The notes beneath the pieces are model-generated. The model did no database searches. It had not been told where the DNA came from and saw nothing but the letters and a program-made list of their open reading frames with translations. From assembly GCA_037013685.1 (NCBI GenBank), contig CM072890.1, positions 11,857,043 through 11,921,042 of the forward strand: 64,000 nucleotides of DNA. The letters run 5' to 3'. Origin of the DNA: Acridotheres tristis (Eukaryota > Chordata > Aves > Passeriformes > Sturnidae). The position numbers and the translations under genes were made by a program. Of the stretch, positions 25,460-38,082 are shown one piece after another. Every line of letters starts with the position of its first letter. The stretch's first letter is position 1.

Positions 25460-27321
25460 GTAGATCTTTATGGTGCTGGAAGCTCATCAATTTTCTTAAT
25501 AATGCCTACAAAAAACCAGATATAGAGGAAACAAATCTCAGCTACATTTTTACTTTGGTGAAGTGTTATTTGCTAGAGTACAAATATAAAATCAGTGTAA
25601 GGAGGCAAATTTAATGCTGCTCAGTTTATTTCTCCATCCCTGTATAGCTCCCCAATCTATCCATACAAAGAATCAAACTAGGTTCAGACATTTGTGCCCG
25701 TTGTTCTCAATGATGTCAAAATAACTATAAGATGATATTTCAACCACTGAATATATTAGGTTCTAGCAGTTGTTTAGTGACTATATCATCACAAGAATGG
25801 GGCAAAACACAATGGAAGCATAACAGAAAATAAGATTATTTCTACATAAAGAGTTGTTTATTGACACATCTGAGAGAGTACATTTGGCATGGGAAATAGT
25901 TATTCATGTAATTCTAACAGGAGTTGCATTTCAGTCCATGTCTGACTTCACTAGTGGAACTGTCCAAGTAAAAGGAGCTCTGCTAGACCACCAGGGTTGG
26001 CCACTGGATGGATTTTCCTACAGCTACAGAAAGAAATGTTTTCTATAAAGAAGTTTTGTCATGTACCTTGTGCTGTTTTTATTCTGCTACTAAACTTAAA
26101 TATGGTTTCCAGTCTGTAGATTGTCTGCAACTTACATGTACAGAGAGAAAAGTTATTTGCCACCAGGCAACTCTTCTGGAATATAAATTCCAGCTATATC
26201 TAGATTTTGGTGAGCTGATGGTATGTTTACTTTAGGTGGCAATCAGTAAATAGAAAGATTATATTATACTGTCAAATGAAGCTGTGTTAAGCCACACTTT
26301 AATCTCATATATATTTATAATAGAAAAAACATTATTCTTACAGGAATAATCATGATTTGATAAAATTGTTTTAATTCGAAACAGCAACAATAAGTATATA
26401 AAACCTAGCAATACAATTGAAACAAATCCTTCCTGGAGAAATCTACTACAAATAGAATAGTTGGAATCTAGCATTGAAACACCTGGAGAGAGGGAAGATC
26501 GAAAGAGAAACAGGAAAAATTAAGCAAGTAATAACATGAGCAGCTGGGGAGAAAAGGAGAAACAAAATAACAGTTGATGAGAGGCAGAAATGAAAACAAA
26601 AGCACATTTTGTTCAAAACCTGTTATTACCAAGAAACAATTTTCAGTGTGGCTAAAAATCATGTTTAACAACAATCCAAGGCTTAATTCATTAAACACCC
26701 AAAAGCCTTGAACTTCTCTTCTTGGAGGTTAGTGAAATTAGTTTTAATCCTGTACTTTTCTCCTGTTAAGTTGTGTAAAATTTAAATAATTTTTATTTCA
26801 AACAAATGCTAATATTTATCTACTGTTTGATGGGTAAATTATTGGCAATAATCGAAAATAAACAACAATGAAAAAATAATCTTAGTATTTGGGACAGATT
26901 GTCCCCAGCATGCTCCTGGATACTGATGCAGTCAGTGTAAGTTTTAATACAATAATTTAAGTATATTTTTAAGAATTAATAATTAAGCTCAGGAAATGCT
27001 ATCTAAAAGAATTGGCCGCAGGATATGTAACATGACTGATTTTTTTCCTTGTCCCAAAGAATCCTGAAGAAGCCAAGGCAGATGCAAGTTTGACCCTGCA
27101 GGACGTGCAGCACAGGATTAGGGTTTACCTGTGGCTCCTTTGTGCTGCCATAAATATCCCATAGTTTGGATAACACCACCCCTAGAGCCTGGTAAAATCA
27201 CTCTAAATTCCACTGCTCTCTCTGTCCTCCACATCACTGGCTGCTGTTCTGGGACTCACAACTGGCATAGATTTGCCTTTTTTAAGATGTACCATTCCAT
27301 TTGAAATAAGTACAAACAGAT
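25460..27321. other. A/T-rich stretch with two weak exon-like spots
   Basis: At 27060 a good polypyrimidine-AG is followed by a phase-0 open frame of 34 codons (NPEEAKADASLTLQDVQHRI at its start) ending at TAG 27162-27164, with elevated GC but no good donor. At 25923 an acceptor precedes two overlapping open frames. Neither is strong enough to call. No transposon is recognised before 27322. Confidence 0.4.
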
Positions 27322-27722
27322 TGTCCTGGTTTAGGGCAAATCTGGGGGAAAACCTCCGGAAGGAGCCCCCAAAAAGCAAACCCCACGATTCCTCCCCCAG
27401 CACCGGGTTCGGGAAGAATTTCCTCAGAGACGTGTGGGGAAAAAAACCTGTTTATTTAACAAGCGAAACACTCCCCAGCATAAATAAAACAACACGAGCT
27501 GACAAAAAACTCCTTCACCGATCTGAAGGGATGGCAAACTCAGAGAGTCTCTCCTGGAGTGGTCACACAGTTATCAGTCTCTGGCACTGGGGGTGACTGC
27601 TGCAGTGACAGAATGAGACTGCCGCTGGTTCTGGGTGATTCCCAGGTCCCTGTCCAGAGCAGGTTCAGATGGTATCCAGGAAAGGGAGAGAAAAAAAAAT
27701 AAACAGTCCAGAGGAAAAATTG

Positions 27723-27728
27723 GACTGC
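27723..27728. repeat. Target-site duplication GACTGC (left copy)
   Basis: Six bases, GACTGC, directly abut the left TG of the nested solo LTR and are repeated exactly at 28113-28118 after its terminal CA. Six-base duplications are typical of class II (ERVK-like) integrations. Confidence 0.85.
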
Positions 27729-28112
27729 TGTGGACACACACATTTAGGGAGCTGGCGAATTACAGCTTGGAAATTCTTTCCAGGCCTGGATTTCTCCTGA
27801 CTCTCAGCTCCATTCCCAGGCTGACAAGCTGACTGCAGCTTCAGTTAGGGAGGAGTCTCCCAGGGTGACAACACGGTGACAAACAGAGTGGAATTCATCA
27901 CCAACATTAACCCCTGGTGTCTTTGCCGTGGGACACATCCTGAGGTGCTGTCCCAAGGATGTTTTTCCCAATTGTCCAATGAGCTCCTGTCCTGTCCTGG
28001 CTGCACTGACACACTTTAAATCCGGGCTGTCTGTACAATAAATTGGCCTTTTTTCCCCAAAGAGCTCCGTGTGTGTTGCTGTCCTTTCTCTCTTTTCAGC
28101 ACAGTGACCACA
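27729..28112 (+). mobile_element. Young solo LTR, class II (ERVK-like) endogenous retrovirus, copy A
   Basis: The element is 384 bp, starts TGTGGACACA and ends AGTGACCACA, with a TGTGG/CCACA terminal inverted repeat, and is flanked by the perfect duplication GACTGC. It contains a polyA signal AATAAA at 28037-28042 followed by a T-rich stretch. It lies inside the older LTR at 27322-28394. A near-identical inverted copy is at 55571-55951; by eye the two differ at roughly a dozen positions plus small indels. No gag, pol or env sequence is attached, so it is the product of recombination between the two LTRs of a former provirus. Confidence 0.88.
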
Positions 28113-28118
28113 GACTGC
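28113..28118. repeat. Target-site duplication GACTGC (right copy)
   Basis: This is the exact partner of 27723-27728. The outer LTR sequence resumes immediately after it. Confidence 0.85.
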
Positions 28119-28394
28119 CTAGCTGAACTGACTAATAAGCAAAAACAAGGGCAAAGAAAAAAAAAAGGAGCAAAAGTGAGCAAAGCAAGCAAGCCTCTCC
28201 TAAACACAGAGCATGGGGGAGGTGAGGCGGCTGATAAGGAGACAAAACAAAGCTTCACTTTCAGAGTCAGTCCTGAAAGCACAGGACACAATACCAAGCA
28301 CAAGCAGAACACACAACTGGAGATACAAACACCACAACATCACTTAGGACAGACGGAGCAATAGGGTAAAGCACATCTGACCTGCCCCAGGACA

Positions 28395-31300
28395 TACAAA
28401 CACACACTGCCCCTGCTCCTCATGGAGAATCCACCTTCACTTTAAAGACCTCTCAGGGAAGCCTCTGGATGATTCTTCTCACTTGATCCCTAAAAAACAA
28501 AGGAAAAATCCCCACAACAAAACCAACCCAAATTTTTCTGTCCTTTTCTATGTTTAAGAATAACTGTGAGGTCTCAGAATGGCTCAGGGGGGTGGGATGT
28601 ACCTCATATGACTGAAACATCTTTATGCATTTTATTGATTATCTTAGATACATTGGACTTTTCTTTCAAAGTGTTTCCTGAAGAAGTAAGGGCACCTGAG
28701 TCATTACAAATACCTGACTAGGTGCTGTCTGTCTGGCAGGAAGATTTCTTCTAGAAAACACATGATTTCTCGACTGAGAACTCTTACAAAATGTATATTT
28801 ATAAAAAAAAAAGGACAAAAAATAGCAACACAAGCAAACAAAAGTGAAAAATGGCCAACCAAAAGCAGTGACAAGGTAAATCTAATTTCAAACAGAAGCA
28901 ATTGAGATGCAAAACTGCTGATAAAGAAGCACACGTTGGTTTCCTCACACAGAAGCTCTGGGAGGTGTGTAAATGCTGCTCCTGGGGCTCTGTGGAGGCA
29001 GGATTTGTGGCCATGGTTTATGGGAATGGTTTTGGAAGTTTTCTGCCCCTCAGCTCTCCCTCCTGGCACTTCTGAGAGCAGCAGAGCAACCCTCACTGGT
29101 GCTCAAACATCCCGCAGAGGCAGCCAGGGAGGGGAGGAGTGGTGAGTCCATGGAAGGAGCAGCCTCTGCCCATGGACACAGCCTGGAGGGGAACAGGGAC
29201 AGCAGCAGCAGATCCTGCTGGGGAACCAAAGGGAACCGGGGAAGAATGGGTTAAAAACACTGCTTTTGGCATGGGCTGTGTCAGAAAGGTGTAAAGGCAC
29301 TTACCTTTATACAGAGCACACCTTTCTGTAGGAGATTTTTACCTTTTCTATACAAAAACGTATTTTTCTTCATTTTACCAGGTTGAGGGTCAAAAAACAA
29401 TTTTTGTTTGTGTGTTTTGTTTTAGCAAAAGACCTCAATGAGGAAAAGAGCAAAGTTCAACAGCTATTTTATGTCAAAATGAGTACTGCCTTGTCAGGAT
29501 GTGTATCATGCCAGTACCTAACCCTGACTATTAATTACTGGAATTATCAGTTCCCAATGTGGTGGGGCTTTAAGCAGGAGCCAGACATCATAGCAAGGGA
29601 CAGTGAGATGCAGAGAGACAATCCTCAGTGTCTCTGTGCATCACACTTTATTGGCCTTGTGGCCAGCTACAGAGTGCCTGCCTGCTGCTCCTGGGGGAAA
29701 AATATTTTTAGACATGTTCAATGAAGCATACTAGTGTTGTTTATTCTTTAAAGGACCAGAAGTACCCATATCACTTTACAAATGTGTACCAAAGCAAAGT
29801 TCCTGCCCTTGGAAGCACCTGATGCACAAGAAATCATTTAACTGTATGGACTAACTAGCAACAGCTACCTGGAAACAGCAGAGAAAATGAAAGAAAACCC
29901 CCTTAGTTTCTTTCATTAGCTACACTAAAATAACACATCATTTCAGTTGTAGCAGGACAAAAAAAATACTCTTTGCCATCAAGCAGATTTGGCTGTTTTT
30001 CCACAAATTAGAATAATTAAAATTACATACATAGGCTACACATAAAATTCTATGTCTTGCAACAAGGCTTTATCACCAAATTAAGAGACAATTCATGTAT
30101 GTTTTCATCTGCAGAGACAACACCCTGAGTGAATCATTTTTGCAAAGGCACATGCCGTGCTTAAATAAGTTCTCAAAGGCCAGATATGCATTTGGAGTAC
30201 ACATACACTTTTAAATTTTATTTTGGACTCTCCTGAGTACCTGTGCTGCTCGTGTTGCTTCATAGCTTGTGTGACAACATGACTTCTGGACCCTTGGGCA
30301 ATGCAGGGAGGGAATTCAGGCAGCTGCTTATCCTTAATTCACTCTCAACAGGGTCTGTTTCCTCACAATTCCCCAATCAGTTGTTTAGGAACTCGGATTG
30401 TTAAGTTTTGTATTTCTAACTTTAGAAGTGAAGAGTGGGGTTTTTCCAAAGCACCAGAGATGTGTTAACCTCTGAGCAGAGCACTGAGTGCTGTGCACTG
30501 TCCCCTTCCCCTGGAGCCATGAGACAGATACAGCCGAGCCCTCCTGCTGCAGCAGCCCCAGAGCACAGGGAGTCCTCCAGGAACATCTAGCACATACTCC
30601 AAAAGCAATACAGATCTTTCTCTGCATGTTCACCTTTTTAAAATGCACAAATTTTAAAAACTTAAAATAATTTTTAAAAAATTATTTCCTTTCTAATTTT
30701 TATAAAGCAGTCATAATTTATTAATATAAGGTATCTATTCTGCCCAGTGCTTTCTGATTGATTTTGCAGTGAACACTTGTTTCATCAGATGTTTTAACTC
30801 ATTTTATTGATTTAATTAATTTTATATCTGACTACTTTTGGAAAACCTACATAATTTAGTATAAACAGATTCTGAAAAGTTTCTTTTAGGCTTTTTAGCC
30901 TTTTTGGGTCATCAAAATAGACAAAAGATCAAGAAAGTGTCCTTGAAGTGGCTGGAATTTTATGCAGGCACAAAGCAGATACAGTGGTGATGAAGCTACA
31001 ATTTCTGAAGAATTTTAAAAGCATTTCCCAATCTTGTTGAGACCATCTCTGAAATGCACCAGGGCTTACCTGTGTGCAGTTCCCCAGTGCTGTGTCTGGG
31101 GAGGAGTGAGCCAACAGCCTTTGTTCCATGGAGCAGGATGAACACGTGCAAAGCGAGCTGATGCTCCAAGTAATTTCTTTTCATCCTACTGAAAGTCTGG
31201 AGCAACCTCAGAGAAACTGAGTCACTGGGTTATATTGGTCATTTTCTTTAGTAATCAGTTTCTCATTTTCACTTCTGGTAATTTTCACCCTTCTGTGATC

Positions 31301-31402
31301 ATTGCCTTCCTGGCTGGTCACATTAATCAAGGGGAGCTCATGATGTTCAGGCACTCGTGATATAATGATTTCACAGAGAACAGGCAGCTCATTTGATTAA
31401 AG
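28395..31402. other. Mixed non-coding stretch, no named repeat
   Basis: No transposon boundary is recognised. A frame stop-free for about 100 codons follows a T-rich acceptor at 29424 (KDLNEEKSKVQQLFYVK near its start) and runs to TGA at 29722-29724, without a good donor. It is recorded among the observations rather than called. The segment 28930-29260 is moderately GC-rich. Confidence 0.4.
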
Positions 31403-31462
31403 AATTATTATTATTATTATTGTTGTTGTTGTTATTATCATTATTATTATTATTGCTGCTGC
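31403..31462. repeat. Compound trinucleotide microsatellite (ATT)n(GTT)n(ATT)n(GCT)2
   Basis: An ATT tract passes into four GTT units, returns to ATT with one ATC interruption, and ends in GCTGCTGCC. Compound arrays like this arise by point mutation and spread within one original ATT repeat and are often length-polymorphic. Confidence 0.9.
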
Positions 31463-31808
31463 CATCCAACCATTCATTTAAGTAGTAAGATCCAAAGCCT
31501 AAGTGCTCTCAAGTCCAGGTCTGCCTGGATGAATTAAACTGTATATCAGGTTTGAGGTACCAGAGGTCTGGAAGCATCAAGGTTTTGATTAAGTTTTTTA
31601 GGTCTGATTTTTCTTGTTCATTTTCTACTATTATGAAAGCTGTCAAGTATTTATTCTTCCCAATCCCTTTTAAAGACAACTCAAGGCTGCTTGGTGATTT
31701 CTCTAGCAGAAATCCAAAGAGTTTGTCAGAGGAAATGGGGAAATAACCTGGTAGCATACGCTGCTGTTGCAAATAATGCTTTTTCTTTTTTTCTTTTTTC
31801 TTTTAAAG

Positions 31809-31902
31809 AGAAATGGACTGTAGGTCTTTCATAACCTCAGGGAGGACACTCAAATCCACACACGATGTGCCTGACTGGCCCCAAAGTCTGAGTGCTTTTA
31901 AG
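31809..31902 (+). CDS. Candidate exon (31 codons), very strong acceptor
   Basis: A 30-base T/C tract ending CTTTTAAAG precedes it. Entering with one base, the frame is EMDCRSFITSGRTLKSTHDV followed by PDWPQSLSAFK. It leaves in phase 0 at AAG before GTGTTC. If the donor is ignored the frame runs on to TGA at 31960-31962. One other frame stops after four codons and the third after nine. GC content is above the surroundings. No family is recognised. It fits in phase before the candidate at 33288-33376. Confidence 0.3.
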
Positions 31903-33287
31903 GTGTTCATGAACGGTGTGACACTGCTGGTACTGCAGCAGAGCAGAGATGTTACCTCGTGAGGAGCTGCCTAAAGCAGCTCCAGCAGGACAAACCTGCA
32001 CTGAGCAAGCACAGCCTGGCTAGCTGCACTTGTAAGGACAGATTATTACTGCTAGCAAAGAACTTGGCTTTCCATAAAATAATTTATTTTAAGGCAGAAA
32101 AAAACTCCAACATTAAAAATTCTCTGATGAGGTATGAAGACTTATTAAACCAAATTCAATGTAGTACTCTGTAATTGAGAACTACTAGTGGTAATATAGG
32201 TCTATTAGCTCTAATGCCTAGAAGTGTCTATCAGAGACTGCTCAAAACTTCAGTCATTTAGAATAATCTGCAAGTTATACCTTGTCCCACTGTGGAAGGT
32301 ATCATCCTGAGCCATGTAAATTTAATTATGGCTAAAGCCAATATCTTGCACAGAAATCAGTGCCCTGCACTGATTACAAGATTGACTGAATCTAACAAGA
32401 CATATTTTCTATATTCCATGCCACTAGTTTTCTAGTATAATCTCAAGTGAAATATGCTGCAATAGTTCATTTTAGTAATGCAAAGGAAGAGATCAGTCCT
32501 GCAAGTTCACAGTATTAAACAATCCTTAATGTCTCTCCTAAAAATGTTAGTGAGAGGAATGGAAATACAAAAGAAACCTGGAGTCCAAAGTAACTTTAAC
32601 ACAGGTGACCATGTTCTGTCTGTAATGTCTGTTCTTTCTTTGCCCCTGTTCACTGTCCTCTGTCCCTCACCTGTGGTGACTGGCAGAGTGTATATCCCAC
32701 TCTGCTGAAAGGAATATTTAGAAATAAATGCCTCATTCACCTTTTGTGTCTTAATGATACCACAGGGTAAACAAGCATGCCTCACGTCCTCTGTTTAATT
32801 TTTAAGGTTGGAAAAGACTCGTCTTCAGCAAAAGAAAATGGTATTTATAATGCTAGTCAGTAGAACCCAAAAACTTCCCTGGGGGTTTTCACGGGCCATT
32901 GGGAGCAAATGCCCAGCTTGCAGGTCAAAATCCACAGCACTGCTAGAACCTATGTACATAAAATCTGTTGTGCTCCATTGAACACTGTATTTCTCCTGTC
33001 TTGTTTTGACATTACTCACAGTGAAACAGCCAAATCAATCTAGATGGACTCAATACTTTCTGGGAAGAAAGCAAGACAACTGTTCAAATCTGTTAGTTTG
33101 CAAGGATTTGTAACACTCAAAAATATATGGAGACCATGCTTATTGTGAAGGAAGGGCAAAAATTCTGTTTCAAAACTAATAAACAATTCTCTGCTAGGAT
33201 TCAGCTAGGGGATTTTGTTTGTCTTTCAGGGGAAACAGTATTGGCAATTACAGCCAGCTTTTATCCTTTGCTAACTTTCCTTTTTAG

Positions 33288-33376
33288 GGTGGTGCAACTT
33301 CTTTAAAACTTCCAGGTGGACATGTGAAGTTTTTACCTGCCAGAATTTTTTGTTGTGAAGCTGACATCCGACATCT
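33288..33376 (+). CDS. Candidate 29-codon exon, phase 0 to 2
   Basis: It follows CTAACTTTCCTTTTTAG and ends before GTGAGCAAG, a near-consensus donor that lies just ahead of an in-frame TGA. The peptide starts GGATSLKLPGGHVKFLPARI and ends FCCEADIRH. Its exit phase would require one base from the next exon, which is how the candidate at 60596 begins. A second strong acceptor sits 65 bases upstream (33223), where all three frames are briefly open, so splice choice is ambiguous. Confidence 0.28.
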
Positions 33377-33892
33377 GTGAGCAAGCTGGAAGTGTTTAGG
33401 AAACAAAGAACGAGGTGGGAAAAAGTGGGGCACTCTTCTGCTGCCCCACAGACAAGCAGGAGAGGTTCCCTAATACTTGCAAAGAGAAAACAAGCACAGA
33501 AGCACTTGCTAAGCACAGTGCACTGAGCTGTCACCTTTAATGTACCTTTGAAATGCTGGCTGTTTCTTAAAGGGGAGGATGGCAAACAGAAAGTGTATAG
33601 TTTCATTGGCAGAGACTTTGTCAGGAAGTGCGGCTGTGATATGATTTCTGTCAGAAACAATCTGCTTGAAATTTTTCTGTCTTTACTTTTGAACACGGAG
33701 TTGCTTGTCTGTGTTCTAACCCTAGGTGATGGGATCTGCTGCCTTGTCAGATAACATTTGAGTTCACTCACTACCTGCTTGTTGACTAGTGCACAGACTC
33801 ACTGTGGTGGCAGGGAAAGCCTTAAGGCTACTCAGCATCTGTCTCTTCTTGTAATTAGTTGCAGCCTTGTGTACAGAGCAAAACAGAGATTT

Positions 33893-33931
33893 TATATATA
33901 TATATATATCTATTTTTTAATTTTTTTTTTT
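33893..33931. repeat. (TA)9 microsatellite followed by a T-rich run
   Basis: Nine TA dinucleotides are followed by CTATTTTTTAA and a run of 13 T residues. It is ordinary slippage-prone DNA. Confidence 0.85.
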
Positions 33932-36900
33932 TCTGTGAAAGAGTAATGTGCACAGACAGGAGCTTTTAAACTGCAAAAGAGTTTGCTGGTGTTTGTCAAT
34001 CTTCTTTTTCAAGAGGAAATAGCTTTTTAGCTACTGAGAATAAAGTGTTGACATTCTTTTTTTAAAATTACACCAAGGACAGATTTTTGGGAGAGTTAAC
34101 CTCTGTATGAAATCTGAATAGCCAATATTTCTGCTCTCATGTGTGATGGAGCCCACATTGATGTGAGAGAATTGAAGAATGTTTCCTTAGTGTCCTTAGA
34201 CTCCTGCCAGGGTGATTTTGTTGCCCCATGTGCTTTGCCAGCAGTGTGACACTTTGCATACTTTAAGCATCCACCCCACGCTCCCAATCCTGAATGCTGC
34301 TCAGAGAGCCCTTCTTGAACCAAACTTCTAGAAAATCTAACTAGAAGCAAAGTCAGCTTTGAATATTTGAATGACCTCTTCACATATTGAGACATCAGCT
34401 ATATAAAGCTAGACACTAAGCACATGTATGGCTGGGATTTATTTTGATTTTCATAAAGTGTCACAATTAACAGAGCTACTTGTGGTAGTTTGGTGGGACA
34501 TATTTTGGATTGTTAGAAGGATTTGATCTGTTGTTGTAGATTGGAATTTCTTGCAGTACCATATTTTTTTAATGTAAAAGTTTATCAAGAAAAAAAGCTG
34601 TTCATTGTGATAATTCTGAAAATTAATAAGCAGGTGAGCAGGAGGTTGATGTAAAAACTGATAAATCATCAGTCAATGTGTAGACCACCCCTAACTAATA
34701 AAGATGGCAGCAAATTTATGGAGAGGAAAATCATTCCCTAATTGCTTGTAGCTGATTTTTTCTGCAGCAACCACCATCCACCGTGGCACTTGAGGGATGG
34801 AAGTGTTGCTATGGTACTCTTTAAATACCAGAATTTCAAAGACCTTACCCTCACCATTAACAGCAATGAGGTTTCTGACATGAAAAAGAAAAATCCCATT
34901 TCTTCTGTACTACCCGGCTTCCCTTTATCAGAGCAGCCCTACATGAGCAGTCATGTGGGCACTTTCCCCTTTTTCATTCTTATTTGAATGAACAAAATGC
35001 CATTGGGTATGCATAAGTAATGTCAGAGCAACTACATTATTTTAAAAATCAATTCCTCAGATTAAAGTGTCATAAAAATATTCCTAACTTTATTGTCTAG
35101 TGTTAAATTTTGTATTTGAGAGCTGAGCTGAGTTAGTCTTTTCACTTAATATTTTGAGGTGATTGAGGGTTTGGATGTGCCATAGTGAAGACAAACAGAT
35201 CTGTAGATGGTGCTATGTAGGTATCAGATTAAATTAATTACATAAGAATAATAAAATGAAAATTATTTCCTTTTAAAAGATAGTAGCTGATGTTTGCTAA
35301 GTTCCTTAGAACTCAAGGAACGTTTTCAAAAGGTGACTTGGGCACGTGGGAGCCAAGGCCCATCTAAATCAGTGGGAAATTGGGGAGAGGTTTAATCTGT
35401 ACTGACTCCTCAGTGTGCTCTGAGTGTGGCACTGGCAGCAGAGTGCTGTGACAGCCGTGGTTTGTGACAGAGAAATGAGATCCTGAACAAGCAGGCTGCA
35501 ATGAGCACATTTGCCTCCCTGGATCTTGCTTCTAGAATAACTCATTTCGAAGAAGATCAACCTCAGAAGTTTCAGAAGTTCATCCTGAACTTAAAATCAG
35601 ACAGCAACAATTGAGTAAAAGGAGGGTAGAGAGAACAGAACTAAAAACTCAAAAGAGTAAAAAAGCATATCTAAGACCAGACAAAGCAGAAGATGAATAC
35701 AGGGAGATCATATTTTTAAAACCTCAAAGACAGGGAAAACAAACACCCAACAGTAAAAGCCACCCAATTCATATATAGTTCCTCCAGTCTCTGTCCTGTC
35801 CAGCACAGCAGCTTTACTCTTCAAGGGTGCAGTGTCAGTAGCAGGGACATCCCTTAGGCTGCTAAATGGAAAAAGAGGAATTTTTAAAACTCATTTTGGT
35901 GTGGTTTACTCTGCATTAAAATATTTAATTTAATGATTTTTCCACTTTTTATTTTGTTTCTCTTAATGTAACATGCCTTAGAGATCTATTTCACCAATAT
36001 TTTATGATATGTAATTTCTGGGAAAGAAATATTAAATTTGAACTATAGTTAGAAATAAATATGCAGAAAAATAGAAATGTCTACTTTGTCTGCTTCTCAG
36101 TATCACTCCCTTTTTAAATACAGGCACACAGCTCTCTGCTATTTATTAGCATGTCTCCTTCATTTCAAAGAAAATATTTCTGTCATAATATGAATACTAA
36201 TTTTATCTTCCTGGTATTACATGCAATTTTTTTTCTCTGATTCATACCATTTCATTTCCAAATTATTTTTGGTTTTCTCCAACAAATATTGTCCCTTGGT
36301 TTCAAAATCTTTCATTTCTGTGATACCCATTTTCTTTTTCTGCTCATAAAACCTCAGTAAAATGTATTTTTCTGAGCATCCACCACAGTGAGAGAGATTT
36401 TAAGGACATTTAAGTTCAGTTCTCTGCTTCTGGGTCACTGCCCATACCCAGAAGGCAAAGCCTGTTGTTGCCTTCCATGCAGCGTTTCCCTCTGAGCATT
36501 GTGGTTTCAGAGCTCGGGCCTGCAGCCAAAGGTTGGTACCTCAGCAGCAGAAATGGAGCAAGTTGCCACCTGACTTCTGCAAGGAGGGATGTGGCACAGC
36601 ACCACTGTGGACGGGATCAGTTCCTTTTCCTTTGCTCTTTGTAATTGCTTTCAGCAATACCTCTGCCTTGCACTTTCAGGAAATTTGTGTTTTTTCACAG
36701 CTGGACCCCCATTGTGCAGCTGAGAGCATCACCGAGCCAAGAGGGGCCACTTTGGCACCGTGAGGGACGAGCCACCTTAGAGGGGAAACTGAATTTAAGC
36801 TGCAGCTGAGCACGTTGGGGTCACCTCAGCTGACAGCTCTGGGGGCGCCTTAAAACACCTTTAAACAGCTCCTTGTCTGCTCCCTAGAGCTGGAAAAGGG

Positions 36901-38082
36901 GCCTTGTGAGCCATGTGTGTGTGTATAGGAAATATCTATATGTGTGGGTTTTAAATATATATATATGTATGTATAATATATTTTTTACATATGTGTCTTC
37001 CTTGGTTTAAATTTTTAAATTTAAGGACACATATCTACTTCTTTTTAAGGCTGAAATCATTAGGCTGACAAGATTTTTGCTTCCTCCTGTTCTCTGCTTT
37101 TTCTTGTAACTGTGAATACAGGCATTTATTTTATATAAGTGCCAATTTCTGTTTGGTTTCAGCACTGTTTGCGCTCATATGGCAAGGGAAGTTCCAGCTC
37201 ACGATCTTTGAGGAGGGGTGATGCACACACATCGTGTTTTCTAAATCATTCACTCCTTGCCCTGAAGCCTGTCCTGTGTGATCTCGTGCTATTAAACAGC
37301 AGAGATTTTCCATCCTCAAATGCGTGCCCACGGCTCATAAAATAATCTCTTTATGCCTCTCATATCCCATAAGATTGTTGTGGTATTTGGAATGAAACAG
37401 AACAATATCACGTTCAACATTTTCAGTTGATTCAGAATCCTCGTTGCAAGCTGTTACATAGTAGTTGTTTTATATGTACTTGTTATAATAGCAGAACTAT
37501 TCCAGGAGGACATGATGACTGCAGCTTGTAAAAAACCTATATGGGTATCTGTGACAGAGTAATATATGGAAACCTGTCATACAGAGAAGGAGGGCTTGAT
37601 AGATCTCTTATTGTATTTCTGTATTAATGCAATCAGAGAGGGTATTTTCTACAGAAGATGCTAAAGATTGTTGAAAGACAATGAATAATAACTATTTTAA
37701 ACCTGATTTCATTTAGGAGGATTCTAAATAAGTCAATTGATCTAGTAATATTTTAAACATGTTTTGCTCTCTTCATAAATTGATTTAATTCCACACCATT
37801 TTTTTGAGAGAAATGTCAGTTTGTTTTTTTTTTTTAATAATTGTCTTCACTCTTCACACTTTAGGTTTCACTTTTTTTTTTTCCTGAATAGATGAATTGT
37901 ATCATTTATGTAGTCACGCTGTTGGGTATCCCCAAACTTGCCAGAGTACAGCTGTTCTCAAAAATCATAACTGGGGGAGACGAGGAATGAATTTATAGAC
38001 ATCAAACCTTTTGGGTTCCATACACGTGGGATATTTAGGAGCAGCAGGTCTGGGCTGGAGGCTGGAGAGCAGGCGGGGCTCT
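33932..38082. other. Non-coding stretch without a named element; TG/TA-rich spot at 36.9 kb
   Basis: No exon pair or transposon is recognised. 36913-36990 holds (TG)5 and (TA)n runs within alternating purine-pyrimidine DNA. 36480-36900 is GC-richer and might be an old repeat. Homopolymer T runs occur at 37824-37836 and 37871-37881. Confidence 0.4.

Larger units (their letters stand above)
27322..28394 (-). mobile_element. ERV LTR (minus strand) split by a nested solo LTR
   Basis: Read on the minus strand, the element starts TGTCCTGGGGCAGG and ends CCCTAAACCAGGACA, giving 8-bp inverted ends TGTCCTGG/CCAGGACA. Its polyA signal is in GTTAAATAAACAGG, the same motif as in the LTR at 19591-20254, and the two share size, order of landmarks and both ends, so they are one family. 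It is interrupted at 27729-28112 by another LTR. Without that insert and its duplicated target it is about 683 bp. The flanks contain TACAAACA on both sides (27311-27318 and 28395-28402), but offset by 3 bases from the left end, so the target duplication is uncertain. No internal viral genes remain. Confidence 0.72.

Noticed and set aside
28704..29254. Overlapping frames of 93-130 residues on both strands
   Set aside because: Moderate GC lowers stop frequency. No splice signals, motifs or consistent strand preference.
32801..32830. Short GGTTGGAAAAGACTC match to a CR1 3' end
   Set aside because: Only about 15 bases match and neither neighbouring CR1 segment is present, so chance cannot be excluded.
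33271..33771. 166-residue minus-strand open frame
   Set aside because: No motif, no splice sites at its edges, and composition like the flanks; antisense to a better plus-strand candidate.
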